Counted from the stretch's first letter, positions 30,616 through 42,600 are shown. The stretch: DNA of 64,000 nt from Isoetes taiwanensis (GCA_021234155.1 JAJEKV010000014.1:642949-706948), one strand, 5' to 3'. The notes: generated by a model not told the origin, from the sequence alone. Translations and numbers: made by a program.

Positions 30616-32790
30616 AGCTATCCAAGTGTCACTTCGCAACAGAAAGAGTGGAGTACTTGGGGCATGTGATCACGGCAGAAGGGATCTCCACCGACCCTGC
30701 AAAGATTGAAGTGGTAATTGATTGGCCGGCACCAAAGAACACCCATGAAGTGAGGAGCTTCCTCGGCTTAGCAGGGTATTATAGGAAGTTCGTCAAGAAC
30801 TTTGCAAAGGTGGCAACTCCATTGACGGACCTCACCAAAGCAAGAAAGATAAAAGATTGGGCAAGTCATTGGCAAAGGAAAGCCCATGCAGCATTTGAGA
30901 CGTTGAAGGAAGCTTTAACGACTGCGCCAGTCTTAGTATTGCCAGATCCAAGCAAGGATAAGCTTGTAGCGACAGACGCTAGTAGGATAGCAACAGGTGC
31001 AGTCCTCATGCATGAGGAAAGGGTAGTCGCATATGACTCCAAGAAGATGAATGACGCAGAGCAACGCTACCCGACTCATGGCCAAGAGCTTTTGGCCATT
31101 GTGAAGGCCTTGAGAATCTGGAGACACTACTTGTTGGGAAGAAAGTTCCAACTAGATACAGATCACCAAAGCCTCCAGTACATCTTCACGCAACCACTCC
31201 TGAATCTGAGGCAAAGGAGGTGGATGGGGTTTCTTGAAGAGTATGACTTCGAGATAGTCTACAAGCCAGGCAAGCTAAATGTAGTCGCAGATGCGCTCTT
31301 CAGAAAGCCATTGAAGACAAGGATGCATTGCAATGTCATATCGACTCTCACAAGTGAGTATGGCAAGAGAATTGAGGAGACGTTGCCAACAGATGGCGAC
31401 TTTAAAGAAGCTTGGGCAAGCCTTTGTAAGGAGGCCATGACAGATAAGGAAAGGGAGACCTTCAGGCACTATAAGAAGGAGGGTAACTTGCTATACCACA
31501 AGAATAAGTTGTGTGTACCTGAATCTTCGGGAGTGATGAAGTTAATCCTCCACGATACACACAATAGTCCCATAGCAGGGCATGCAGGGTTTATGAAGAC
31601 ATATTTCAAGATCAGAAGCAGTTACTTCTGGCCCGGTATGAAGAAGCAGATAGCAAGATACATTCGAGAGTGCCAGTTGTGCCAGCAGACAAAGGCAGAG
31701 CAACTCCGAATCCCAGGTGCCTTGGAGCCAGTGCCAGTGCCAAATGCAAAATGGAAAGTCATAAGTATGGACTTTATTACAGGACTCCCAAGGACAGCAA
31801 GAGGCAAGGATGCCTTGATGGTGGTGGTAGATAAGTTGTTCAAGATGGCACATTTCGTGCCGTGTAGGACAACAGACACAGCATTGGATACTGCCATCCT
31901 ATTCACTAAGGATATTTTTAGACTCCACGGTATGCCGAGGGAGATAATCTCGGATAGAGACTCTAAATTTATGAGTGCATTCTGGCAGGATTTGTTTACT
32001 ACCATTCAGACGAAGCTTTCTATGAGCATAGCATATCACCCGCAGACGAATGGTCAGGCGGAGTGAACCAACGGGATGCTAAGGAGCTATGTTTGGAACA
32101 AACAGTCTAAGTGGAATGATTTCATCCACATAGTGGAGTTCGCCTACAACAGTACCAAGCAGGAGTCATCCCATATGTCTGCTTTCATGATTAATTATGG
32201 GTATCAGTGTCTTACCCCAGATACATGGCACAATCCAGTGTCAAAAGTGGAAGTCTCCCAACAGATGTCGGATATGCAGCAGTTAGTGGAGGAGGTAAGA
32301 GGATATCTTCTAGCAGCGAGAAGTAGGCAGAAAAGCATAGCCGATAAACACAGGACTGTAAGGGAATTTCAGGTGGGAGACAATGTATGGTTGAAGATCA
32401 AAGTGAAGCACGCCAAGCTCCGCATCGGCAATTGCAAGAAGCTTGCTCCAAGATGGGCTGGGCCATTCAGGATAACCAAAAGAGTAGGTAGCTAATCCTA
32501 CAAGTTGGACCTGCCAGCACACCTCAAAATCCATAGGGTCTTCCATGTAAGTCTCCTAAAGAGGCACACTCCTAATCCAGAGGAAGTATTGGAGACAACT
32601 GAGTTATTGGAAATGACGGACGACTAGCTTGAAATCGTCCCAGAGGTTCTTCTTGACAGGGCCTATAAGAAGACAAGAAGATCCCAATTTCTCTAATACC
32701 TAGTGAAATGGACGCATTTACCTGTGGAAGACGCTACGTGGGTACTACAATTAGATTTGGAGAAGTAGTACCCCCAATTCATGGAGCAAT
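30616..32790 (+). pseudogene. Chromovirus RT end, RNase H, integrase and chromodomain
   Basis: After the insertion: [18 protein letters not shown] and [12 protein letters not shown] (RT thumb/connection), RNase H with [32 protein letters not shown] and VADAL. Integrase: HHCC finger ([13 protein letters not shown]... CQLCQQTK), core Asp in MDFITGLP, Asp in [10 protein letters not shown], Glu in PQTNGQAE, followed at once by TGA at 32064 that breaks the frame. The frame resumes with WNDFIHIVEFAYN and a GPFRI block to a TAG at 32493, then KLDLPAHLKIHRVFHVSLLK. A C-terminal chromodomain (PEVLLDRAYKK, YLVKWTHLPVEDATWV; about 32640-32760) contains two more stops. The chromodomain would direct integration to heterochromatin in live relatives. 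Confidence 0.9.
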
Positions 32791-33555
32791 GCAAGGGTCG
32801 GCTCGTCACCGAAGTGGTCGGCTCGTCACCGAATCGATAGGAGAGTGGAAGGTAGATTAAAAAGTCTACTTCCATCCCACGGAAGTAGACGACCTTGAGA
32901 GATAAGAGGTCATTCAGGCATGCATTAATAGGAAAGCACCTCTAGTCAATGCCTACCACGGGAAGGACGTCATCCTTCACGCCCAAATACGGGAAGGACG
33001 CCACTCTTCACGCCAAAGGCAACTAAAGGTGTAGGCATGGGTGATCATCCTAGGCATGATAGGGCGCTGTCTCCACGGCCAAGATGGAAGAAACATAATC
33101 TTCCTACGCCGGGAGATTAGTCTTGCATCCATGTAAATTGTAATTAATGGGTGGTTCCCTAACAACCAACCTTATAATAATTAAATGTATACTGACGTAG
33201 TGTTGGACCTAGGCCAATAGGAGAGTTTAGCGGCAGGAAGGTCGCACTGCAAAGACTTGGCAACACATATTTTGTCATAATGTGTTGTAAGGAAACGATA
33301 TGGAACCTTAATTAGAGAATTTTGGAACTATGTTAATAATAATGGTATAAGCCATAAAGTTTTGTGAATAATAGACGATAAAGCAAGAGGATGAAAGAAC
33401 CTCTTATCATAGTATAATATTAAACAAGGATGTGTTATGATAAATTAAAATATTAACTTGGGGTAATTATGTTGTAAAATTATCTGTATCAAATGTAATT
33501 GCAGGATACGCAGGTTTCCAAGGTGGGGAGACGCGTGATGCTGAGGACAACATCA
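32791..33555 (+). other. 3' non-coding region of chromovirus
   Basis: No ORF. Contains a short direct duplication of GGTCGGCTCGTCACCGAA (32797-32830) and repeated GGGAAGGACG...CTTCACGCC text (32960-33020). Confidence 0.6.
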
Positions 33556-33572
33556 ATTCAAGGTGGTGAGAT
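33556..33572 (+). other. Polypurine tract before 3' LTR
   Basis: TCAAGGTGGTGAGAT immediately precedes TGTGACGT of the LTR; AAGGTGG.GAGA is the usual Ty3 plus-strand priming sequence in plants. A similar AAGGTGGGGAGACG lies 45 bp upstream. Confidence 0.65.
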
Positions 33573-33629
33573 TGTGACGTTCCAGTATAATATACGATCC
33601 AAATACGTATATTATACTACCACGTCACA
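33573..33629. repeat. 57-bp near-palindrome at LTR start
   Basis: TGTGACGTTCCAGTATAATA mirrored by TATTATACTACCACGTCACA around a short AT centre. Same as at 10301-10357 and, diverged, at 46329-46383. Confidence 0.85.
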
Positions 33630-33718
33630 CGTACATGTCATCAGGACAAGTACGGGCGAAACGTAAAGGGTTGCACCTAGGGGGCAACCTCGTATGTTGT
33701 GTATGTTTAATAAACATA

Positions 33719-33967
33719 TCCCGGGGATACCACTTAGTGTATAAGGGATACGCCATGTGCGAGGAAGGGGTCATAAAAAACCCCTTCGTATACGCTTTTT
33801 TTAAGGTCTAAAAAACCCCTTTCCGTATGAAATACATCACTAGAGATTGGATTTTTTAAGGTCTAAAGAACCCCTTCCCGTACATATTCGTACGCTTTAG
33901 GTTAAAAAAAACCCCTTATCGTCCACTCACATGGTATATACGGCCTACACTATGTGAATCCCCCGGG
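33719..33967. mobile_element. 249-bp MITE inside the LTR
   Basis: Absent from the LTR copy at 8713-10357, where the flanks are continuous. Ends are TCCCGGGGATACCACTTAGT and, read inward from the right, CCCGGGGGATTCACATAGTG; flanked by the 7-bp duplication AAACATA (33712-33718 and 33968-33974). The inside has two copies of AAGGTCTAAARAACCCCTT. Confidence 0.85.
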
Positions 33968-35382
33968 AAACATATACAACTATGAACCCCTATTGCCAAA
34001 TGGCAAAACCCCATTTGGCCAATGTTAACCTAACCCTAAAAGTCCCCATATAAGGGCTTTTCTTAAACCCTAAACCTTTCTCCTTTTCGCAATTAGGGTT
34101 TCCTTGGGTCATTCCGGCCAAGCCAAGACCCTAGTTCGCATTGCCAGGCTCTGAAAAGCTGCATTTGCACAACAGATCTTCTAGCAGCAGCCGCCTTCGG
34201 CCTGAACGAAGGCATGGACGCATTCCGAGGAGGAGGAGCGAGTCAGGGATCAGGTAAATGGTCATTCTATTGTGCAATGCCGCATTTTAGTCCGGCAATG
34301 AGTTGGTTTAGCATGTTAGTTCAGCCTTAGAGGCCTTATAGATTCCAAGATCACAAGCTCTAACAAAGGAACCTAACTCTGGATGTTTAGGTAGATAGGT
34401 TAGATGTTATTCTACATTTCAGTTCTTTATGATGATGGTGATTCCACTCTGTGCTCTCTTATGTATTGGGAAGGGGGGTGGAGACCCTGTAGCAGATGAT
34501 CCTAGATAGCCTCATTAATTCCCAATTAATGCGGCCTGTGCACAGGAGCCCGCCTGATTGTGGGTGGCGGGGCTAGACCGAGGGATAAGGGGGGTTTGTC
34601 CCATCACAGATTGATCCCTTTGGTGTGTAAAGCCTACCAGGGATCTCAGTGGGCTAGGCTTAATGGTTTGCCACTGCGTGTGGGCAAGGCATGAGCTTGA
34701 CACCTCTTGGGTGATGCGTCACCTTCAATGGGGTTCAAGTCGAATAAGGGCAGTGGCCCTCTAGCCGCCTGTGATGGGCATGCATGCCTCTGGAGGGGAG
34801 GTGACTCTCCTCCTGCCTCATCGGAGCTGGGGAGATGCAACTCAGCAGTAGCCCTCTTGGCTATGCACCCGGCAGGCTATAATCCGGTCCCAATACTTTT
34901 CAAATGTGCACGGGAGGGGCGAATGGAGTGGACTACCCAATAGCCATGTTCTTATGCCAGCCCAATCCATTTGCCATGAATTCGGTCTGCATTGACTTCT
35001 GGACGCCCAAACCGTCAGTCGATCCCCCATGAGTCTGAGATCTGGGTAGGATCCCCTTTGGTTGCTAATGTTGATGATGTTGCTCTTGTTATATTGTGAT
35101 GTATTCACCCTTTGGGGTGACTTTATTGATGTATTGATATTATGTGCTCATGTTTATTCGTGCTTCCGCAGCTAGGTCAACCCGAAGGAAGAACCCATCC
35201 ACTCTTCCGTGCTGGCCCATCTCTTGGGATTAGTGTCAGGTGGATGGCCCCTGCCAGTTTGGCTATCAGGGGGATGAACTCCACCTTCTGATACGATGGG
35301 AGCATCGTAGAGGAAGTAGGGGACGTCATAGTTTGCAAGTGTGTCTGATAATAATAATAATCTCTATAGCTGTATTCTTCAT

Positions 35383-35396
35383 TGGTATCAGAGCCA
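35383..35396 (+). other. Primer binding site of copia element
   Basis: TGGTATCAGAGCCA, the canonical complement of plant initiator tRNA-Met. It lies 52 bp after the end of the chromovirus LTR, too far to belong to that LTR, and 7 bp before the gag ATG. Confidence 0.85.
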
Positions 35397-35402
35397 GGTT
35401 GC

Positions 35403-36329
35403 AATGTCTACTAGATTTGGAGCAAATCTACTGAATGCTATAGAGGTTTTTAAAGGTGAAGGAGGTTTTCAAATTTGGAAACAAAGTATAAGAGAAGTTC
35501 TAGAGTTGAAAATTTGTGGTATTTGATAGATGAAAATACTGTCAGACGTACCAGTGCAAATGTAACTGGAAGGACATCTAGTGCAGGGGAAACAAGCTCA
35601 AGTTCAACTTCTGGGGAATCTGTTATTGGAGGATCTAGAGGATCCGCAATAGTTACAGTTACATCAGAAGTAAGTGATGAAAGATTAAATATTATGGAAG
35701 CTCAAGCTATTATATCATGCAAAGTTGGATCAGTAATCAAGCTAAGAGGTATGTCCCCAAAGGATATGTGGCAATACATGGTGAAGGCGTATGAGGCAAA
35801 ATCATCATCTCAAATAGACGTTTTGGAAAAACAACTTAAACAGCTTAAACTATATCATAAAGATGCTCTTACAGAATTCCTTGAGAAATTTGATTCTATT
35901 ATCGTAGATCTAGAAGGAGCAGGCATTATTTTGAATAAAGAATACCAGATCTTAGAAGTTGCAAGGTCAGTTTCACATAGGGATCATTTAGCTACATTAC
36001 TGACGAATGCGGCCAGATCAAAGGAACATGCAATCCAGATGTTACGAACAGAGTTTGAGCAAAGTACCATTGGGCGTGATGATGATGATCAGACATCAGA
36101 AGTCCTGTATAAAGGTAAATTTAAAGCTAAAAAGAAGGGTAGCTCAAGTGGCTCTAATAAAGGCAAAATCGGGCCATGCTATCACTGTGATAGTTATGGT
36201 CATTTGAAAAGTGACCGCCCGAAGTTGGGAAGAGATTATAATTGTGAAGGAAAAGGGCAGTTGGCTGTGAACTATCCAAGCCCTAAAGTGGCAGGGGCAA
36301 AAATACAACTTCTCGAGAAGAACATATAA
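35403..36329 (+). pseudogene. Copia gag
   Basis: Starts MSTRFGANLLNAIEVFKGEG, then WKQSIREVLE, a frameshift near 35520, the copia gag core (AKSSSQIDVLEKQLKQLKLY, FLEKFDSIIVDLEGAG) and a zinc knuckle CYHCDSYGHLKSDRPK in which the last Cys is Arg. A second degenerate knuckle (YNCEGKGQLAVNYP) follows. Stop at 36327. Confidence 0.8.
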
Positions 36330-36438
36330 ACAGATGTAGAGGCAGTGCAAGAAGGAATCCAACAATTAATCTTGCACAGGAAACATGAGGAGAAGAAGAC
36401 GAACAAAATGAGGATGAAGAGGTATGTAAGTCTGAATT

Positions 36439-37510
36439 ATGTGCTTTGATACAAGCAAACAATGTAATCATAAACTCTTGATTTTAGATTCAGGAGCTGA
36501 AAGGACAGTGATGTGTTCATCAAAGCTGCTCAAAGAATGCAAAGTAAATAATGGTGGACATGTTCAGCTGGGGAATGGTGATCTCCAAGAGATTAAAGAT
36601 TGTGGGATGCTTGAACTTTTCAATCTTGAAGGGAAAGTAGTTAAATTAAAAGAAGTGCTGTGCGTTCCTAGTCTAGTTAGGAACTTGATTTCCATATCTC
36701 AACTTGTAGATAAAGTCTTGTTTGAAAGACTTCAATGTAAGGTCATGATGGATAATAAAATCGTGTTTATTGGAAGACGGGTTGGAAATTTGTTTGGTTT
36801 AGATGTTGAATCCTGTTTGCCAAGTAATAATCTTATAACAATTCCTACAATTGAAACATGGCATGAGAGGTTATGCCATATAAATTCAAAGGCGGTTGAG
36901 CTGTTAATTAAAAAGGGATATTGAGTGCGCAACAATGCAAAACTGAAAATTTCAAATGTGCTGGATGTATTCTTGGGAAAAATAGCAAACTTCCATTTAA
37001 AAAGTCATCATACAGAGTGCTGGATCTTGTGCATACAGATTTGTGCAGACCCTTAAATATCACAAGCTTATCAGGCAAAAAATATTTCATTTTTATCAAT
37101 GACTTTAGCAGAAAGTGCAAGGTTTACTACTTAAAGTCTAAAGATTTAGCATTTGAGGCCTTTAAGGATTATCTGAATGAGGTGGAAGTGGAAACAGGTA
37201 GAAAAATTAAATGTCTACGATCAGATAGGGGAGGAGAATACTTATCAAGTGAATTCAAATAATACTGCAGGAATCATGGAATCAAATGACAATTAACTTG
37301 CAGATTTTCCCCTCAATAAAATGGAGTTGCAGAGAGGACAAATCGTACAATATTGAATGCCATAAGAAGCATGCTGAAATTTGCTGGCCTGCCTAATTTT
37401 TTGTGGAAAGAAGCAACAAAGGTTGCTGTATATGTAGAAAATTTGCTGCCATCTATAAGTACCATGGATACTGTGCCCGACATGCTTTGGACGGGGAAAA
37501 TACCTACTGG
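36439..37510 (+). pseudogene. Copia protease and integrase
   Basis: Protease LILDSGAERTVMCSS at about 36477 (DSGA active site); GAG-pre-integrase with ETWHERLCHIN; a stop at 36922; CAGCILGKNSKLPF (Cys pair of the HHCC finger); integrase core LVHTDLCRPLN (Asp), KCLRSDRGGEYLSSEFK (Asp), stops at 37259 and 37288, then NGVAERTNRTILNAIRSML (Glu). The sequence loses similarity after DMLWTGKIP at about 37505. Confidence 0.85.
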
Positions 37511-38511
37511 GTGGCTTGAATACAATAGGGAAGATGAAGCACTAGAAAAGGAAGATACTGTGTTTCGATTACATTGGATAAATTTGTTTCTGCGTGCTCT
37601 TCATTAGATTCAGATAATTCAGAAGAGTTATCTGAAATAAGCTCATAAAGAATATGAGGATGAGCTGTTGAAGGGTTGCATGGCATCTCCGAAGAGGATA
37701 GCTATAATTAAAATACCCCTAGAAGCTCTGAAATGATAATGAAGAGATAGAATCCAAAGGTACTTCCACTTATTTGTCAGTTGATGAAGTGGCTCTAGTG
37801 GATGAAAAGTTGCTTAGTGCGCGCGCGTGCGCATGTGAGATCTGATCCCCTCTTCCCAAGGGGGGGGGGATAAAAGCTAATATGCCTTCAAGCGTTCTTT
37901 ATCTGAAATCCTTGTGAATATGTGACAACTTTTTTATATCTGAAATCCTTTTTGAATTGTAATTGTATATCTACCTTCCAATGATCCTTCGTATAATACT
38001 TTTGATTAGGTTACTTATAAAAAACACAACAGTTTCTCCTTCTGACTATACATGGCATTTCTTGCAATTCAGCATAGCATGGCAGATAATTGCAGATATG
38101 AAACATGAAATGCTTGTTAGCATATATAATGAATAAGCAGATAAAGTCGAGTTAAAAAAGAATTGCTTATTAACTAATCCAAGGGCTCTCTGCCTTCTCT
38201 TCTAAAATAAATTATTCATCTGGATGAGGTAAAACTTGTTCGCAGCTTGCATTTCTTGTAAAGTGATGGCCTTTCACTATTTACAATTTTACAAAAAATT
38301 TGTTTGCATCGATGTCAAAACAGTGTTATCCATTCAAGACACAAGCTTCTAATATAGATCCAGTGCCTACTAGTATACCAAAGACGAAATCACCTGCTTC
38401 GTACAATAACTATAATAGAAATTCGTTGAACCTGATAGTTTTCTCCAGGTTCTCGCTCAAATGGATGATGCCTGAAGAATTCTTCAAGTCACCATTTGCA
38501 AGAAAATGTCT
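37511..38511. other. No gene seen; possible copia remnant
   Basis: Contains an alternating GCGCGCGCGTGCGC stretch at about 37818-37833 and a run of ten G at about 37860. The last 200 bp continue on the far side of the 7.7-kb transposon (46226 onward). Confidence 0.4.
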
Positions 38512-38515
38512 AAGG

Positions 38516-38545
38516 GGGTGTAAATATGGTAATGCTACCCAAAAA
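38516..38545 (+). repeat. Left TIR of 7.7-kb transposon
   Basis: Identical over 30 bp to the reverse complement of 46192-46221. Confidence 0.95.
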
Positions 38546-39136
38546 GCACTGTCCGGACAAGTGTTGTAAGTGCTTTAGGTGCTTTACCCTCGAGTGCTTT
38601 TTCGTTCAACGACATCGTTTGATGATTACTCCAGAAATAGAACGGATCATCCCGTGGAGGTAGGGATCGATGATATGGATGATCCCGCGCGAATTGGGAG
38701 ATGAATTTTCATGTTTGGCGGGATTTCTAGATGGCGGGATTCTTGGAGGAAATTCTTGGTTGTCATTCTTTGAAGATTTCACAGAACTTGAGATTTGTCT
38801 TCAATTCCAATCAATTCAATCTTTGATCCGTTCTCATGGCTGATAATTCACTTGCAATTCTCAATCCAGAATGCCAATCCCAATTCTAATTCGAGAGCAT
38901 TGCTGATCGGGAAAGGAGAATTTATCCGGATTTTGAAGCCAAGAGGAAGAGAGAATCGAGAAAGAGATTGAAACTAAAGGAAAAAGAAAACATTGCACCA
39001 AATGAGAAGAAGAGAAAACATTTTCTCGATTGATAGAAGGTTGCAAGAGGCATCAAAAGAGCTAAGCGACTCTTTTAATCACATTGTGAGGAATGTTTGA
39101 GAGGATTTAGACAAAGGGAGAATTCTTCAAAGACTT

Positions 39137-42100
39137 TTGAAGAAAAATACACATTACCATTGCAAGGAGAATTACGGATCCCAAGAACACGGCTGTAATG
39201 CATACCATGATTTCCAATGTCAGAGACACAATGCAGCCCCAAAAATGCAAAGAAAAAGCGATATTTTGCAAGCAAGAAAGAGCACTCTACAAATGGCGAC
39301 TGTTGGGGCCCGGGGATCAATCAATGCAATTTCAAGGGTTCTATCTATTCCACGAAAAACATTTGCCATGGCATTTAGAAGACAATTTTTGCGAGAATCA
39401 AGCCGGCCCCTGGTCAATGTTTGGAAGGAAGAAAAGAAAAGATGCCTTCAATTTGAAGAAATAGCCACGGTCGGGGAAGTATTGGGACGAAAATACCGAG
39501 TATCACCTTATAAGAAGCATGTGAGGAAGCATTTGAATGATAAAGGTGAGAAAATTGATCATCCTATTCATCCGCTAGAGATGACACAGGTATAGTTTCG
39601 ACCATACATTTTGAATGCTTTCTTTTCTTTCTTTTGTTTAGAAAGTAACTAAATTTTTTCATTGTGCGGGTTCAACTATATCTTGGTTTCAAGAAGGAAC
39701 ATCCGGATATGAAGATGTCAAAGAAGCTTTTTCGGCTGAAGCCAAGCTACATTAGAAAATTAAAAGAAAGGGGAGACTGTTCTTTGCGCCAATACCATTT
39801 GCATTTAGAATTTGCAAAGGCAGGCCATCAATAATATGAGGACAGATCCTCATGGTGTTCACAAGGAATGTAAATGTAAGTGCAAAGTTTGTGGCCCAGG
39901 TCAGATCTGTATGGCCAAGGAGAACACCATTAAATCAACTAATGATTATTGGAGAATGGTGGTGTGCCAAAAGGATGAGAGTGAAGAGTGGCATAAGCAC
40001 GTGTGTTTGATGCAGACTTGTACAAAGTGTGGGTTAAAGAAGTAAGTATGGTTTCCTTTTGCTTGTACATTACTTTTAAGTAGTATCTAATCTAAACCGG
40101 TTTCCTGTCGATAGTCTTGGTCATCTTTTCCTCAACGAGTTATCTTGTCCAGGTTGTATGTGAGTGTCCCCGCTTAAAAGGAATGCTTCGACTTCACTCA
40201 AACACAGGAAAAGATTGAGTGTTCATGCTGCAGGATTTATGTTCTCTCGAAATTTCAAAGTCACGCTACCTTGAAATAACTAAGTGCGTAACTAAATCAC
40301 ATTGTGCCTTGCTTTTATTTGAAGCACTAAGGTTTGCGAGGTATTCTCTGAGTTGTTAGAGTCTAATCCAGGTGATAGAATTCCAAAATTATCCTATTAG
40401 AGTGATGTGCAAAATCTTGGATTACGCGGGGACATTGACCAATTCTTGACCCGGTCGGTGTGATCATTTTCAACAAGCTCGATGCAAGACTTGATCGGTG
40501 AATCCACATATTCTCAGCCCCTTTGAGTTCATGCCAAGATTAAAATCATTTGCAAAACCATTAGGTTGTGGCTGTAAGGAGTCTTAGAGTCTAGACTTTT
40601 TTTTTCTTGAATTGGGAAAGTTAACAGAATTGATACATCCGCCATTATTGTTTTTGTATTGCGGGTTGCCAACATGTCCTAAAGAGAGGAACAAGCAAAA
40701 GTCTATCAATGTCCAATGGAAAGTATTTGAAAAGGTACTAACTATCAAATTCAAGCATATTACTTTTTAGGAGTTGAGCTAATCATTTGACATTGAACCG
40801 ACGGCAGAAGAAGTCCAAAGAAAGAATCTTGCCAAGCTATCTAAGAAACACGCAAAGGTTACTAGATTGGCCTACAAGGAGGCGATCCTTTTGAATTTAA
40901 TGAGCATGCAACAAAGACTATGAAGTCTTTTGTTCCACATAATTATAAAGCTCATTGGCAAGCTAAGGAATTCAAGAAATGCTTGGCAACCATACCGGAT
41001 GATACTATTGTTTACATCATAGACTTTGCAGAAAATTACGGATTTAAGATCCAACAGAAGCTCAATCTGTCATTGGCATCTTGATCAGGTGTCAATTCTA
41101 GTGCATATTACTTACAGGAGGATGAAGAAAGAAGAAGAAGAAGAAAGAAGGAAAGAGAGGAAGAGAGCTTGAACAAGAAGAACAAGGACTCGGCCAAGGA
41201 GAAGAGAAAACAAACTCTCAAAGGTATTGTAAAGGAGACTCATTTCTATATTAGTGATGACAAAACACATGACCGCGAATTTGTCCAACATTGTCTACAA
41301 ATGCATCTTTGATTGGTTGCAAAGTATTGGAGTTGAATATAAGAAACATGTATTTTGGAGTGATGGTTGTTCTTCTTCACAGTTCAAGTCTTCAAGACCA
41401 TTCCATTTTCTTGGTAGATTTTATGGGAGAAAGGGTAAGGATCTCCTATGGAATTTTTACTAGCTCACATGGCAAAGGTGAGCATGATGGTCTTTGAATG
41501 CGTTTATAAAGAGGATACTAACTCAAGAGCAAATGAAGTACAATGGATGCAAAGCTGCGGTGTGCACATGAGGTTGTTAATTTTCTCCAATTGTACTTTC
41601 AAAATCATCCATCGATAATGATATCAAAAGGTATTATTCCTTTTTTTGTTGTTTTTAGGCGGTCTTTGAATTCTATTTGTCCGGACTTAAAAGCACTTAC
41701 AAAGACTTGATGTTCTGAGGTTATTACGGGAGGTGGAGTCTTCAAACATTGGCGGATCTGAAAAAATTGAATGCCATACCTTGAAGGGAACAACAAAGAT
41801 TCAACGCATCGGGCCATGTGACAAGGAAAACTCTTTGAAGGTAGCTTATAGACCATTGTCATGCTTTTGCAACTATTGCATTCAATTCAAGTGGGATAAA
41901 TGTGTGTATGTGAGTGAATTGGTGATTGGGAGAACAATGAGTTGAGGTTAAAGGAGCCTAGGAATACGGTGACAACATTGAAAATGAAGAAGAGGCCGAG
42001 AGTTTGATAATGAGGAAGAAGAAGAGGATGAAGATGATGTAATGAGTTCCATGATAGAAGTGGGGGATAATTTTGTTGTAAATCTTTGAAGAAGGTAATG

Positions 42101-42410
42101 AAGAAGGGGTAGATTTTTATGTGCTTAGGCACCTTTGAAGCAAAAGAATACTTTGCTAGAAAATTATAAGGATGGATGGGGGAATGTGTTTGGGGTAGAA
42201 GAAGTTATTGTCTCGGGACTTTATTATAAACAAATTCCAGGTAGTCTAAATTTTGAGGTGATGGAGGACAAACTTGAGGCAAGTGTTTATAGCCATCTTG
42301 TAAGACTGTCAAAGTTTGACATGATTACGGATGAAGATGACTCTAACATGTATACCATGAATGAAGACACTTGCCAACAAATCATGAGTAGTCTTCCAAC
42401 TACCTCATAG
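39137..42410 (+). pseudogene. DDE-like transposase, multi-part, of the 7.7-kb transposon
   Basis: Pieces in order: a basic N-terminal part (39137-39595; LGRKYRVSPYKKHVRKH); a Cys cluster (39812-40045; CKCKCKVCGPGQIC and CLMQTCTKCG); a first acidic motif YIIDFAENYGF (about 41010-41045); WSDGCSSSQFKSSRPFHFLG with the second acidic site (about 41355-41415); SHGKGEHDG in a shifted frame (about 41466-41492); a second Cys pattern LSCFCNYCIQFKWDKC (about 41852-41900); and a C-terminal part (42135-42410; YKDGWGNVFGVEEVIVSGLYY). The spacing of D..ENY, SDGC..QFK and HGKGEHDG looks like an RNase H-type DDE catalytic core known from anonymous eukaryotic transposons. Lys-rich coding around 41110-41220 links pieces. 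Gaps may be introns or decay. Confidence 0.6.
40425..40630 (+). repeat. ~210-bp internal repeat of the transposon, copy 1
   Basis: GGGGACATTGACCAA...CTTGAATTGGGAAAG; repeated in the same orientation at 42637-42840 with roughly 85 percent identity by eye. Confidence 0.85.
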
Positions 42411-42419
42411 AAGGTAATG

Positions 42420-42600
42420 GATGAAGTATAATGGATGCAAAGCTGCGGGATCAAAAGGTATTTTCCCCTTTTTTAGTTGTTTTAGCATGTTACGATAAGT
42501 CTTTGCCACATCACTTAAAAGCACTTACGACACTAACATTACGGAGGTTTTTTTTCGGGAGGCGAGTCTTCAAAATTTGAATCTAGTGGGAGGTTAATTC
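42420..42600 (+). repeat. Partial repeat of transposase 3' region
   Basis: AAGTATAATGGATGCAAAGCTGCGG, a TCAAAAGGTATT..CCTTTTTT stretch and CTTAAAAGCACTTAC, then GGAGTCTTCAAA-like text; matches 41535-41750, so part of the transposase region was copied downstream of the gene. Confidence 0.75.

Larger units (their letters stand above)
24915..35330 (+). mobile_element. Decayed Ty3 chromovirus with 3' LTR (nested insertions)
   Basis: In order: gag (24915-26170), CCHC knuckle and protease (26119-26620), RT (26606-27452), interrupted by a 3.16-kb DNA element, then the end of RT, RNase H, integrase, chromodomain (30616-32790), a non-coding 3' region, a purine-rich tract and an LTR (33573-35330). The C-terminal chromodomain places it with chromoviruses. 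No 5' LTR in the same orientation was found, so the 5' end is lost. Stops and frameshifts occur in every domain; some, such as TGA after NGQAE in the integrase, fit CGA-to-TGA decay of methylated cytosine. Confidence 0.85.
33573..35330 (+). mobile_element. 3' LTR of the chromovirus (TGTGA family)
   Basis: Starts TGTGACGTTCCAG right after a polypurine tract and ends GGGGACGTCATA at 35330 (the last CA changed to TA). Collinear with the minus-strand LTR at 8713-10357 except for a 249-bp MITE. Contains several AAACCCTAAACC-type stretches and a TATA-poor leader; not analysed further. Confidence 0.8.
35331..37510 (+). mobile_element. Truncated Ty1/copia element
   Basis: A tRNA-iMet primer site at 35383, gag, protease and the integrase core are present; reverse transcriptase, RNase H and both LTRs are missing (only about 50 bp before the primer site, ending TTCTTCA, may be LTR end). 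It abuts the chromovirus LTR end at 35330, so one element probably inserted into or recombined with the other. Frames carry several stops. Confidence 0.8.

Noticed and set aside
37818-37870. GCGCGCGC and poly-G stretch as a regulatory or Z-DNA site
   Set aside because: Simple-sequence composition without any context to support a role.
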